Assembly (NCBI GenBank): GCA_001683735.1
Contig: LUGG01000003.1
Span: forward strand, 1,922,001-1,986,000
Length of the DNA stretch: 64,000 nucleotides
Source of the DNA: Grifola frondosa
Taxonomy: Eukaryota; Basidiomycota; Agaricomycetes; Polyporales; Grifolaceae
Direction: 5' to 3'
The translations under genes and the position numbers were made by a program. The first letter of the stretch is position 1. Each line of letters opens with the position of its first letter. Of the stretch, positions 1-11,090 are shown piece by piece. The notes below the pieces were generated by a model. That model was not told where the DNA came from, did not search any database, and saw only the letters and a list, made by a program, of their open reading frames with translations.

Positions 1-283
1 ATTGAGACCCATAGCGGCACCAAAATGACAAAACAAGGTACTGACCGACCAGAGATTGCCACATCCTGACACCATGGATAGGAATGATATGGGTCCGAAC
101 TTGTTGTTCAGAAACAGACTGCGGCGGGGGCTTGAGAGAATTATCATGGTGGTCGAACGCGGCACGAATAGTATGGAACGTCCTCAGCTTCGGAACCATC
201 GAGTGTGTGACCGGTGCGTTCAAGTGGTATATATATTTCTTGAGTAGCGCAACGGCCTCATGCTAGAAATGTGACACTATCGA

Positions 284-3200
284 TTAAAGATTTGACAGAC
301 GACACGGAGCACATACAGTATCCTTCCTGCCAGCAAGGGCACTAGGCGGGGGTCTTTCATCCTGAAGGTCCAGTGGACCTATGATGAAACCATTAATTCG
401 TATATCAAAATAATCCATGAATAATAGCCTACCCCATCGTCTGTCGGCCTCAACCTCGCCCACAGAAGCCGAAGAAATCGAAGAAATTTTATGGGTCGGC
501 CGCCTTCTTCTATGCCGTGGCTGTCCTCCGTGAGCGACGAAAACGCCCTGTTCTTCGGCTTTCTGCATCAACCTAGCCGCTTTTGCCTCATGCTTATGAC
601 GTCGACCAATAACCCTCTCAGCAGTATGCTTGAACTTCTTGTCCCATAAGTCTTGACCGGCAAGCCATCGCTTAACGGGCGCCTCCTTAATAAGACCGAT
701 CTCCTGAGGGAGCAGCTGAAGTGCCTCAATCTGGCTCCCTCTTCCATTGGTCGAACACGCCCAAAAATATTGACGCGTTCCCTGATCATGACGATAGCAG
801 GGATATCCTGGTACAAGAACATCTAAATTCCAACTCCCGAACAAAAGAGATTATGCTGACCTCTCCAGCTCCAGCACTTTGTTGACCATCAGTAGGTTGC
901 TCATTGGAAGACGAAAGATCCACTTGGCCGGCTAGAACCTCCTCCATGACTTTACGTTCGTTCTCTTCGTACAGTTCTACATCCGACTTCTTCGGATGAG
1001 AGACGGCGCCAGATGGAGGGCGTCGAAGTGACTTGAAAGGATTTAGCGATCTGCTGCTCTTACTTTCGCTACTTCGCCGCAATGGCGGGTGGTAACTTTC
1101 ATCGTCGGAGTCCGACTCTGAATCTGAGATATCCGAAGGAGGCCTGTGCAGCTCCGGGAATGGATTGCGCTGTAAGTGTTCTTCGGAATTCCGTGTGACG
1201 TGTTTGACAAATTGTGCAATGGAACGATACGCATATTTGGCCTGTATCGTGAGGTGAGTATATGCGCAGCAGATAGCCCACTGTAAAGAAGCATACGCTG
1301 TCCGTGAACGTGAACACTGTTAGGACGTGACACATTCCTACGAAATGTCACAGTGAGTTCATATATGCAGGCGAATAGAACGCTCGTTTATACCATCATA
1401 CACTTGCAAGTGGACCTATCAGATTGCGTGTGAGCAACCTAAGGTCTTATATCACATCGAGCGAAGGTACCCACCTTCGTCGGAGTCTGGAACTTCTGAG
1501 CGTTGTCTCGCTGTCGGCGACCGTCTCTAAGCACACCCTCTCTGGCCGGGTAGTCCTGAGGATGAGCAGCTTTGTGCGCCATGTAGATGATCTCATCCCT
1601 CAACACCTCCCCGTCACCTGCCAAAATATATAGCGGACAGAGGTTTCCGAGGGATCCCTGTAAGATCGGAGACACGAGAGGATGGGTGAGCTGTCTGATC
1701 GACATAATGTAAATTAAGTAAAAATATTTCATTTGAGAGACATTCCTATGACCAAAGCTTACTCATTGGTGGCATAGATTTGGATCTGGGAACAGAGCTC
1801 AAGAGGCTGTTCATTTGGGTTCTCCATGAGGACTTTGGGCGGCTTCGGTTCCCAAAAGTCCATTGCAGCATCATAGTTTGCATCCTTTCTAACAGGGATG
1901 GTCGAGGGATTCTTAGCGCCATAATCCGTTCCTCCGTTGGTGAGCATCTGCGAAGTAGATTTGTTCGCCTTCATCATCTTCTCCTGGGTACCTCCATTCT
2001 GTGGGTCATCCTTCAGATCCGCGGCGTGGACCTCTTCTCTTCTTTCCACACTCTGCTCCAACCGTTGCTCGACTTGGTCTACGAGCCGTTCATCATCAGG
2101 ACGCAAGGTATCTGTATGACCAGGTTTCGGCGGAGGATTTGTTTTCGTCGGTATCACACGAGTGTGGCCGCCTTCAGGAAAAGGATTCACAGGCCAGAGA
2201 GTGGATGGTTTATGGATAAACCCGTGGGGAGGAATGATATCCTTTTTTAAATATATGTTAGGTGGCTCCGTACAGTTAAGATGGGCGTAAAGACGCACCG
2301 TCGCACTGTTCTTCATTACACTCGGAAAGCTATGCGTGAGGTCCACCCAAGGACTGATCAGAACCGCGCCAGCAGGAAGAGGAAGTCCAAGATCTCTGAG
2401 CACAGTCAACACGGTCAAACAGAGACCTCCACCAGCTGAATCTCCCGCAAAGACAATCTTCGAGGGAGGAATAGGCTTGTGAACGGCTCCCGGAGGGGGA
2501 CTGGTGAGGTAGAAATCTACGACAAGGCTCCGTATGTCAGGCGACCAACAGGATCAAAAACCGTGCCGCACATGCTGCAAGAACATCTTGTACCGGACAA
2601 GGCCAAGGGTACTGAGGCGCTTTCCGATAATTTACCGCAAAAGCTCTGCCTTTGATCTTCCTAGCTGCATGCCAGGTATTGACGATGTCAGGCGCATGAA
2701 CCACTGTAGAATAAGTACAATGCCCGTACCGTAACGAATAACCTGATAACGATGTGTATCTATACCAGCGTGAGGAAATAAAGGCGTCATGCCAGAGACA
2801 TCACGTACTGATTGAGCCCCAGAAGTAGGCGCCTAAAATCGTGATTAGTGAATACATGTTAACAGGATGCACCAACCTACCTCCATGAATATACAGCTAA
2901 AAATAAAGGGTGAATGTCAGTCAAATAAAGCGGCATCTGCACCCACCAGAACTGTCTCGAGATGCTCCATCCGCAAGATGTCTTTCTCGATTTCGGGTAA
3001 TTTCGAATCATGAGGAATGTCACTGAGATATTTTTTCTCCGTGATCCATTCGGAATCGATTCCCTCCAGGCCTCTAACTTGCCACCACCTATCTCCACCG
3101 ACCACTGACTTCAGGTCTTCGGGACCAAACCATTTTATGAGAGCATCGGCAGCTTTGTTGCAAGAAGACAGAGGAATCTGAACTGGCACGACTGTTGCCC

Positions 3201-3616
3201 AAAATGGAGCAGGAACATGTGTATTCGTGCTGCAGACACGAGGGTCGGTATATGCGCATTAATCATAGCTCGACGACGCGCTCACAAGGCTTGTAAGGAC
3301 TCGATCGTATTCATAGTCCCCAGTTGAATGAATGCTTTGACAATGTGAAAAGCTCTAACCGGGACAATGAGCACTAGCGTTCAGCCGTACAGTACGGCAC
3401 AAGTGGCTCACTTACTCGTCAAACAAGACATCGTCGGTTGCCTCTTCGGTGTTGTCCCCCTCCTTCAACTTGTGACCCTTCTTCTTAGTGTGCCTGTAGA
3501 AAGTTTTGAAGACGACTTTCTCGCGTTTTCGGCTCAAAATCGCCCATATTTCACGTTTCAAACTGCCACTCACCAGGTGTAATGTGCACAGCAGCGGAAG
3601 CGGTGGTAACTGGCAT
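284..3616 (-). CDS. Alpha/beta hydrolase fold-3 protein (hormone-sensitive-lipase type)
   Basis: Probable esterase or lipase of the fungal HSL-like family, spread over about ten short exons. The start is the ATG at 3616 (MPVTTASAAVHITP), followed by a 5' exon ending in DDVLFDE. Seen in order on the minus strand: an oxyanion-hole exon (LYIHGG), the GRAFAVNYRKAPQYPWPC segment, the nucleophile elbow GDSAGGG near 2445, LISPWVDLTHSFPSV, the acid segment LAGDGEVLRDE, and the histidine segment MCHVLTVFTF near 1335. The whole Ser-Asp-His set is therefore present. The C-terminal third (below about 1150) is charged and resembles family tails with RPMEE and KRWLAGQDLWDKKF. Between those two motifs, near 727-745, the frame changes by one base in a GAGGGAG run, which looks like an indel. 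The substrate cannot be told from sequence; steryl-ester or acetyl-ester hydrolysis is only a family-level guess. I am confident of the family and less sure of exact exon edges. Confidence 0.85.
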
Positions 3617-4214
3617 GGTCAACAGATGGAAGAGAGAGTGACGGGTTGAATATGAGGCTGGTAATAAATAAGTGAATCCCGAGGCCGGGAGGCTGTGAGA
3701 GGGAAAAGGTTGAGGACGTGCCGCATGTGGTCGTCGCGGAGTGGGACTACGTCAGACGCCTTGGCGCGTCGGACTCGCAGCCGTTAAGTTGAGGCACGTG
3801 AACACAGCATGCTACGCACAACGGTGACATCATACCTAAAAATGATCGACTCACTATCGGCTATGTCAAATCGACGATGCTGTGGCGTAATTAGCAACTG
3901 AAGTATTGCGGCCGATTGTCGCCAAACGCAGCCTCCGTCGGTCTTCAAAGCTTCATAGCCAGTCGAGCGAGTCCCTGCTGTCCAAGAAGATGGGATACCT
4001 GAGTAGATTGCAAGTACATTAGAGCACTGCGCAGACGGAGACAGTACTACAAGAATTAAGTTATTGACAAGATCGGGGTGGTGATACACTGAGATCGGAA
4101 CGGTGTTGAGACCAGAAAGGAAACGCAAGAACACTTCCATGGAGACAGATCTGGAGACAGATGTAGAGACCAAGAATCTTCGAGTATAACAACAACTATC
4201 TTCTGTCCGACAGT
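3617..4214. other. Intergenic stretch, no gene assigned
   Basis: This stretch lies between the start of the hydrolase gene and the end of the phosphatase gene. A 129-codon minus-strand open frame (3784-4173) has no recognisable motif and lacks support. The segment probably holds the hydrolase promoter and the phosphatase 3' end. Confidence 0.4.
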
Positions 4215-4993
4215 TTAGCGAGATCCGCTGGCACGCATGGCTCTCAGGGAGTTATCAATCTTCTGGCGCCAGCGGACATAAATTCCCTCGCTCGGCGAGG
4301 GGCATATCGGCATAGGCCAAAGAGAACAAGCTGCTCCTGAGAAACCGGTCATGGCATTAGTTGCGGTCCGTATTCACCGCGCTTCGAGGAGATTCATACC
4401 TGGAAGCCCGGAATGATCCACACTTGCTCACGCGCTAGATCGCGGGGTTCATTATGTTAGATTCTCATGAACGTGAGGCATCAGGGACATACCACGCCGA
4501 ACAATCTCCATGGCTTCACTTGCCTCAATGTGCCTGGAGTACATCACTGATAGAAGCGCATCAACTTTATGCAAGGTACGAAAACAGGTCAATACTCACT
4601 ATAAGCAGCGACAACGGTGGCGCTACGGGATAGACCCTGCACGCAGTGAACAAGCACAACCCCGTTCGATTTCAACGCGTCGTCTATGAACCGGCAAGCA
4701 CCCGGCAAATGGATGAGTAGATCTGCGTAGTCGACATCCTCAACTTGGATGCGCAGATGCCTAATTCCAGAAGCTGGATTGTCCGCAGGAATAGGTTCGG
4801 ACCCGACTGACACAATGTGGGTAATGTGACGGTCGGACAGCGTTCGGGGAGAGATCGCTGCCTCAATACTGCGGGTCGAGGACAAGAAGTGATAAAGGAG
4901 ATTAGGAGCCCTGTCAAGACAAGGCGGTGTAAAGACGCACGTTCCGAGATACAGCCGGTTTTCTATTACGGCGTTGATGTTCCTCCAGACCAT
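4215..4993 (-). CDS. Dual-specificity protein phosphatase
   Basis: Atypical dual-specificity phosphatase that would remove phosphate from Ser/Thr and Tyr. The P-loop HCVQGLSRSATVVAAY, an HCx5R signature with the catalytic Cys and Arg, lies near 4620-4660. Upstream are the family segments HITHIVSVGSEPIPADNPASG and VEDVDYADLLIHLPGACRFI, which includes the general-acid Asp region. Later exons read VMYSRHIEASEAMEIVR and AREQVWIIPGFQ. Introns are short. I chose the ATG at 4993 (MVWRNINAVIENRLYLG) because family proteins begin close to the YLG block; an in-frame ATG at 5242 would add an unconserved leader. In the last exon the frame breaks at GCCCCTCGCCGAG (about 4280): one frame gives FGLCRYAP and the next gives SPSEGIYVRWRQKI, which normally run together. 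One base appears to be missing. The annotated end is the stop after the second frame. Confidence 0.82.
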
Positions 4994-5373
4994 CTTGGCG
5001 AGTTCTGACTTCGACGCGGAAGTTCCGTGGTGGCCATGGTCGGAGGTTGCTGGGTTTTGTAGGAAGACGTCCGGAGACGGTTTCAAAGGGGCTCCGGAAT
5101 GAGCGTAGTAGCGCGTTCGCGGATTGAGGCATGTCCGATGTGAGTGGTGTAAGATTCTGGCAGAAGCAGAGTCGAGATGGCAGTGAAAGCCACAGCCAAG
5201 AAGTGAAGGAAGAGGCCGATAGACGCACGTGAGTTTGAGCACTTGACGCCTTCCACGTGTTGAGCCAGGTCTGCCGGCGCTTGACGCAGCTTCCCCGCGT
5301 CATATCTCAGTCCGCCCTCGCTGGAGTCTCGATTTCTAAAGCTGTAGCAAACCTGTGCAATGGGCGACTGCCT
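4994..5373. other. Intergenic stretch upstream of the phosphatase
   Basis: No gene is recognised here. Open frames on both strands overlap one another and show no motif. It probably holds the phosphatase promoter and 5' leader. Confidence 0.35.
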
Positions 5374-6175
5374 TCAGCTCTCTTGCGCGCAGACGCGACG
5401 ACTCCGGAGCGATGCCACCATTCCGTTCAGCAAAGACATTTTGCAGACATAAATCATCAGCATATTATCACCGCCGTACTGGGCGGCCTGTCCAAATGAA
5501 CATATTCGATGCTGTACAAAAGGCAAGTGAAACGATCGTACGCGTTCGATTCCAAGAATGCTTCCGTCTCGGGCAATGCACGGTGTCATGGTGACGTGAA
5601 TGGGGACGTCCGAACGGATCAACAAGCAGCATAATCTGCCAACTACCTGCGCCCTGGAGAAGATCCACAGAAGATGTTGTAAACGCACAAGATCTTCGAA
5701 GTTCGCCAATTCCAGTCCAAGGCAAGATCTGTGGAGGGACGTGTTCGCTGTGCGGTTCCCTTGAGAAGTCGAATGCACAGATACCAGCAACAGCTCAGCC
5801 GTCAAAAATACCTTCATGTGGAGACGTCAGTTCTTGACAAGTGCAATGGCGCTGATGCCTGATGATGCGGACATATCGCTTGTACCTGAGGATCGCCATC
5901 CCGGATATTCCCAAAGTAGTTGCCCATTGCGTCACTGAACTACATTCCAGTTGACCTCGATAACTGGGGGAGTTCGACATCTTGTTGAACTTCCATCATC
6001 ACGAGCATTGCATTGTGCAATTGCGCGGAGAGCGAAGGGGTCATAGTGATGGCGGCTAGTAGCTTAGAGAGGCTGTACATTTCTGTGTCGTTCGCGGTGA
6101 GCTTCCACGCCAAAAAGGGAAGGCAACATTCCATATGGGGTCATAAATCCCGGCAGTTAAACGCTGAATGTCCAT
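5374..6175 (-). CDS. Hypothetical protein, unrecognised, probably spliced
   Basis: I do not recognise this gene. The minus strand opens at an ATG at 6175 and gives a plausible segment (AGIYDPIWNVAFPFWRG, then LTANDTEMYSLSKLLAAITM), followed by a helix-rich stretch containing MLVMMEVQQ. A second piece reads MGNYFGNIRDGDPQ and ends at a good donor (GTACAAG). It may join the 5374-5817 frame through an acceptor near 5818. The latter frame is 147 codons without a recognisable domain. It lies directly downstream of the protoglobin gene in the same direction, so it could be a separate gene or a mis-split part of that locus. Codon use looks coding in the first 60 residues only. Treat the limits as provisional. 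Confidence 0.35.
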
Positions 6176-6395
6176 TGTACAAGTGCATGCATTACTAAGA
6201 GTTGTACTGTATAGCTGTAGAAAGCATGCGTATGGAGTGCAAACATAGTCACGTTACATTCCTCCCAATGATTACACAGCCTAGACTCATTGTAGAGCTG
6301 GTGTTTCACAGTTAAACGCGAAAGCTATTGCACAGGACAAGCGACTCACGTTCATTATACCAATCGGGGTATGAGGACCTGCCACCGCGATTGTT

Positions 6396-7524
6396 TCATT
6401 CATCAATATAGTGCCGCGAGAATAAGTCGTTCTGAATCCAAATAACCTAAAGAGCGAGACATTGTCAACGAAAAATTCCTCAGAGCCACATTTCCATGAT
6501 TATCAAACGTGAATAGGCTCGCACCTTGTTGATGGCAGAAACAGCCTCAATCTTCTCTGACACTGTCACGATGTTGTCGGACAATTGAAGGATAGCAGTC
6601 TGGAGAACCGTCTGTACCCAACCCAAGGTCAGAGCGCAGTCCCGATCTGGGCGGAAATTGTATCAGAGATATTGCAGGATGGAACATGGAGCGGTAGAGA
6701 CACTAACATGGAACATTCAAGGGGGTGATGCCCATCGTCCGTTGGTGCTTGAATGGGGATGCGCCGGTATGCATAATTCCAACCTTGTCCATATACGCCC
6801 ATGTCTTTCCATTCGAGTAGTCAGCGGTAAGCACCCGACGAGCCCATGCTTTCATGAAAACCTTGACAGGCATGATATTAATGACAAAAGCTTGCATAGA
6901 AGCACGAACACTCACTTTGCGGAAGACAATCTGTGCGCTGTTCAAAGTCAGATCCTCTAACTTCGAAGGTAAGGGTCCATCAAAGCCCTTGAATGCCGGA
7001 GGTTAATGCTTTCAAAGCTCGGTTGCTAATGGTGCACATACCTGGTTTCGATTCATGAAGACCTTCTTCGTGATATCAAACTCAAATAGCTTCGCGTACA
7101 AGTCGTCGACGAGGGTTGGTATAATCTCGTTGACAGACGGCGCCACCTTGGTTATCACCTCGGCATCGCGAGACGTGAAGTTCAAAAAGTCTGTGAGGTA
7201 TGCGACACGATCCTCCAGTGAATTTTTGATGAGGAAAGGGTCAACTTCTTGCGTGAAGATCGCAGCAGGACACCCGTGACCGGCTAGCACGGGAGGCACG
7301 TAACGGGACGAGGTAGAGTTCAAGGGCGTCTGTGAAGACTCGGTCGGAGCAACAGACGGACGAGTACTGGGCGCATAGCTAGATGATGCATCGAATGAAG
7401 ACTTCTGCGCAGGGTATCCTGCAAAAGGACAAACTTTCTCCGCCAGAGGATCTAGCTCTAGTGAAGCAAAATGGGATTCCAGAGCACCGCGAGGCTGTTT
7501 CTGATAGTCAGGAGCAGCAGACAT
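6396..7524 (-). CDS. Protoglobin-domain heme protein
   Basis: Fungal protoglobin, a heme-binding globin relative whose role in fungi is not settled (gas sensing or redox is inferred). The start is the ATG at 7524, followed by a disordered N-terminus of about 90 residues rich in Ser and Pro. The globin-like body begins with HGCPAAIFTQEVDPFLIKN and DRVAYLTDFLNF. It continues over spliced exons with TLVDDLYAKLFEFDITKKVF, KAWARRVLTADYSNGKTWAY, MDKVGIMHTGA (a His position typical of the family), ALTLGWVQTVLQTAIL and VIWIQNDLFSRHYI. Introns of about 55 bp separate these. After HYI a single extra G shifts the frame and ends the protein at 6398. The next frame reads MNETIAVAGPHTPIG, the usual continuation, so the true protein probably extends to about 6340. 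A C-terminal membrane segment, common in relatives, was not found. Confidence 0.75.
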
Positions 7525-8050
7525 TACGGAAGCAGAGCGAAACGAATGGAATCAAGCTTCCTGAAGGCTATGGTCAGAAGTAGTGGAATGTTGGTTGGTT
7601 CAGCGAAAGATTTTAAGGCGAGGCTAGCCAGCGTGCGCCAGTATGGTCGGGAAATACAGGGACGTTGCTTGATCCAACCGCCTGCAACCGCTGACATCGC
7701 CGATGGTCGAGAGCTGTACGCAGTCCCCACATCGATGGACCGAGACACAAACAGAGCAAACTGGGCCACCCCAGGCTCCTCAATTTGCTCGAGAAAATTA
7801 AGTAGATTCAGTTACCGAAAACAGGCACATATCCTGTCACGTGACCACATTCCACGCGAAATCAGCAAATTTTTTGTTCGTTCGTTTATTGTGCAGGACT
7901 TGCTTGGTGTATGATAGGGCAGACGTTCACAAAGTACGGCTACAATCACAAGTTTCGAGACACTGTACTAATAAAACGGCAAACCATAGGTCCGTGTACT
8001 GCCACAGTGACTAAGGCGATCCATCTATGATAAAAAATAATAATAAGTAC
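7525..8050. other. Intergenic stretch upstream of the protoglobin
   Basis: No gene is recognised. Overlapping open frames at 7471-7914 (plus) and 7524-7769 (minus) carry no motif. The segment probably includes the protoglobin promoter. Confidence 0.35.
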
Positions 8051-8269
8051 TTAGCTGGAAGAAAGGCTCCCGGACGTCGACCAGTCGCGGGCCTCCGCAC
8101 CAACACAACATCCACTGGCGGTTCCTGTGACGAAACCCGAAGTTGGAGTCGACGCACGCGTGCCTGGATTCCCGAGATCACCTTGATTTGAAATGTTCAA
8201 TGAGCTCTCGAACGTAAACGCCGGCATTTGCAAGAAGCCGCCATACCTCTTCAAATCAGTATCTTCCAA
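8051..8269 (-). CDS. Possible terminal exon of an unrecognised gene
   Basis: A 72-codon minus-strand frame rich in Ser, Gly and Thr. It starts with TDLKRYGGFLQMPAFTFE and ends at a stop at 8051. The frame stays open upstream (TSSERAAWLE), suggesting it may be a 3' exon of a gene whose other exons I could not identify in 8270-8800. No domain is visible. Confidence 0.25.
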   Translation of the reverse strand: MEDTDLKRYGGFLQMPAFTFESSLNISNQGDLGNPGTRASTPTSGFVTGTASGCCVGAEARDWSTSGSLSSS

Positions 8270-8865
8270 CCAAGCAGCTCTCTCTGACGAAGTTCGATGC
8301 GTTTAGCGGCAGGCCTGCGCGCACAGCTCATAGTTTGAGGTTCATTTTATTCACGACGATGCCAATGAATTGAGCATTGTACTCAAAAAATGCCCTTGTA
8401 AAGCAACAGCAGCGAGAATTTTCATGCACGGTATCACACTTGGTCATCTGAACCTCGCAACGGTCTCAATGCTGACGAAGAATGCACTAAATAAAATGTT
8501 ATTGAGCACTTAGTCGCCAGCCACAATCGCGAAGCCATCACGCGTGGCAATCGCGTGTTGCCGATCACAAACCGCTCACAGCCACTCGAATCCGCGAGGA
8601 TTACTCGAGGAAGCATTCATGTTGAAAACACGCTACTGCTGCACAACATGTTATAAAATATACGGTTCGGAAGTCCTTGTCAGGAAGTTCCCAACTCACA
8701 TCTCCTGCTATCATGATTGAAATCGAGTGGGACTCGGTATGGCGTCTCAGCATTCCTCTGGATCCCATTGCGACTGCTGACAACTCCGAATGGATGTAGC
8801 AAGAGGACAGAGCTCGTCGTCACCACCGTCCAAAGGCATCGACGGTACATGGATGGGTCACCAAG
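8270..8865. other. Stretch without an assigned gene
   Basis: Short minus-strand frames (8434-8616, 8601-8783) show no motif. It may hold further exons of the weak gene to the left or promoter sequence for the basic-protein gene to the right. Confidence 0.3.
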
Positions 8866-9354
8866 ATGCGCGGGACGCTTCTTGGTAGCGAGTCCATAAG
8901 GCGGCGTGGCATCAGGGAGATGAAGGAAGCCCGCGCTATCCGAAAGTACAAGCGCAACAGGGCGGACCACCAATCTGAAGCCCGAGACAACGGGCGTAGT
9001 CCACGGCGCAGTGGAGGGCTGTTTTCCGTATTCTCCTTTAGCAGGAGAAGACATAGCCATGATGTGCCAGTTGTGGTACATCGCGATCGTCCTCGTCATC
9101 GCGAGAAGGGCAAAGCACCCTTGCTGCATTCCCCCTACCGTACGAAGCCACACCATCATGGCCACGGTACACGACTTCGAGGACAGCTCACGCGGAAGGA
9201 GGAATTGGTGCTGCAGGGAAAGTCGATGAACGAAGCCGCCCAGAAGGAACGACGGAGAGAACGACGGAGACGTGATCGTCGACGCAAACGCGAGGCACTC
9301 GCTATCAGGGCGGATGGGGCGTTGAACGGCAATCGCACTTGGCGTATACCATGA
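8866..9354 (+). CDS. Small very basic hypothetical protein (162 residues)
   Basis: A single uninterrupted frame from the ATG at 8866 to TGA at 9354. It begins MRGTLLGSESIRRRG, is Arg/Lys/His-rich throughout, has an aromatic patch (GGLFSVFSFSRRRHS), and ends in a highly charged helix (KERRRERRRRDRRRKREAL). I do not recognise the function. Short basic proteins of this form are common as lineage-specific fungal hypotheticals; nuclear or nucleic-acid-binding location is only inferred from charge. A long overlapping minus-strand frame (8680-9381) is most likely its shadow, because it lacks compositional bias or motifs. No intron is needed. Confidence 0.5.
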   Translation: MRGTLLGSESIRRRGIREMKEARAIRKYKRNRADHQSEARDNGRSPRRSGGLFSVFSFSRRRHSHDVPVVVHRDRPRHREKGKAPLLHSPYRTKPHHHGHGTRLRGQLTRKEELVLQGKSMNEAAQKERRRERRRRDRRRKREALAIRADGALNGNRTWRIP

Positions 9355-9471
9355 GTAAAGGAAATGAGACTCGTGGTTCATATTTCGAAGGAAAGATATT
9401 CTGCGTTGACTCCCACTCAGAAATCATGCCCAGATGTATATCATATTTATGTGGCGTGGTGTTTTTATGTA

Positions 9472-9772
9472 CTGTACCATTAATTTCCATCAATTCGACA
9501 TGTCACGGGTCACATGGCCTTGATTTGGTCGAATTTTTGGCGTCGGTCACAGGTCACATTGCTAGCTGTCGAATCGAATTTTCGTCTCAAAAAGTGCAAA
9601 AATTTTCGGTGGCTTCTGCGGAGCCAATTGGGTTAATTCTGACTGTATTTTTGTTAAAATTTGTTGAAAATTTTCGGCTGGTCACGCATCACTGACCGAG
9701 CTGTCGAATCGGTCAACCGTTTCGGCGATGTCACGCGTCACAAGGGCTGTCGAATTGATAGAAATGGTACAG
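9472..9772. mobile_element. 301 bp Tc1/mariner-like MITE with TA target duplication
   Basis: The ends are inverted: CTGTACCAT at 9472 and ATGGTACAG ending at 9772. Each is flanked by TA (9470-9471 and 9773-9774), the target duplication used by Tc1/mariner-type transposases. Inverted similarity runs inward about 25 bp (the ATCAATTCGACA block recurs at the other end). The interior has four subterminal blocks of the form GTCAC-nn-GTCAC next to TGTCGAAT, possible transposase-binding repeats. No coding capacity, so movement would depend on a transposase supplied elsewhere. Confidence 0.8.
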
Positions 9773-10130
9773 TATTCTCTATCGTACGTATGAGCTTCGC
9801 AATAGAACCCTGTAACGATATGTAGTTCGCTGATCGATCGACTACAAATGACACTCCAGAGCATCCGACTTTAATTAATGTGCAGTATTACAACTGAAGG
9901 CCCGATATCCAGGTCCAGGAGAGTAGCTCCTCGAACCGATGGAAAACTTTCTTTGCGCCAATGGTCCTTGCAAGGCATTTTCCCTGTAAGTCCTCCGACG
10001 CATGGTTCGCGCAACAATCTGATTATTCTCTATATCAAGCTTGTGGGAGCAGTCCAGAAGCTCAGCGCGGGCTGGGCGGTAGTTCGCGCTGCGTCATGAT
10101 TCCCATTGGGAACAGGCCGAATTCAACAAC
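9773..10130. other. Stretch without an assigned gene
   Basis: Short plus-strand frames (9878-10099, 9961-10305) without motifs. It may contain an upstream exon or promoter for the small ORF at 10131. Confidence 0.3.
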
Positions 10131-10400
10131 ATGGCCAAAGGCGGAAACGAGAACGATGTTTACGCCGGGATTGTCGCTGCCTACGTGTTGGTGGCGGATT
10201 ATCGAGCGCAGCCGCAATCCCTCCAAGGCGATCTTTGGAAAGCTGTTGGGAACGAGATCAGATCCTTGGGGCCTCAGCGTCAGCAGGAAATTGGTTCAGC
10301 TCTGAAATTCATCAAAAACAGAAACGACGAGTCGAAGATGAACCTTTGTACGATTCTTCCAGAGGAGCGAGGTGCGCCGTTAGTCAATGGTAATATCTGA
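10131..10400 (+). CDS. Small hypothetical protein (89 residues)
   Basis: A single frame starting MAKGGNENDVYAGIVAAYVL at an ATG in reasonable context (CAACATGGCC) and ending in a stop at 10400. The middle contains LWKAVGNEIRSLG and FIKNRNDES. Two other frames overlap it, but this one has the best amino-acid balance. No recognised domain, signal peptide or membrane segment. It could be an exon of a longer gene. Confidence 0.35.
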   Translation: MAKGGNENDVYAGIVAAYVLVADYRAQPQSLQGDLWKAVGNEIRSLGPQRQQEIGSALKFIKNRNDESKMNLCTILPEERGAPLVNGNI

Positions 10401-11090
10401 GATTTTCGGGAGCACTCAGCAGATCGTCTTCCAACCACACGTCATTCGTCCCAAGCGATGCCATGCGCCCAATTTCCTCACCATGAACTCACTGCACTCA
10501 AGGATGAGACCTATCAATGCAGTAGGTGCGCGACAGGGTTCGGGATGACATCGGAGATGAGCAATGAAGCAACAGTAAAGATTATATGATGACAAATTCA
10601 GGAGAGTATACCTTTACTTGCGGTAATCCCCATATTTTATGCTCAATGACGGCCTGATTCTCTGCCAAGCTTGACCCAGAATCAATGTACAGTTCACTTC
10701 CGCCGAGAATACATTGGTGTTGTCGTTGGTGAATGCAGCGTGCCCAATCTGCAGTGGAACGCGTGCCTTGATGCCTCGCATAAGCCTAATGATGAGTAGC
10801 CCATCACACCCTCAATGCGTCAGATTGAGCCGCCGTTCAGAGATATAATGTCTTCGTGACCAATGAGATCATGATCGGTTTGAAGCAACGAACGACTAAC
10901 CGCAGTCGAGAATGACTGAACAGCGCTGTCTTACTGTATGCTCACCCAAAAAGCTCTGTTGAAGCATGTAGATACGTTGCATTACACTAGTTTACTTGGA
11001 TAGATATGTTTCTGCATCGCAATGAGCAAGATGACGTCTGAGCATGGAGATGTGGCGAACCTTGATCGTTAAAAATACGTATGTTATACC
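10401..11090. other. Intergenic stretch with no visible gene
   Basis: No open frame of convincing composition on either strand, and no repeat or hairpin array noticed. The right part is probably the 3' untranslated region of the minus-strand nuclear-protein gene. Confidence 0.4.

Noticed and set aside
8680..9381. 233-codon minus-strand frame
   Set aside because: Overlaps the basic-protein ORF antisense; mixed composition with no motif, likely the shadow of an Arg-rich gene.
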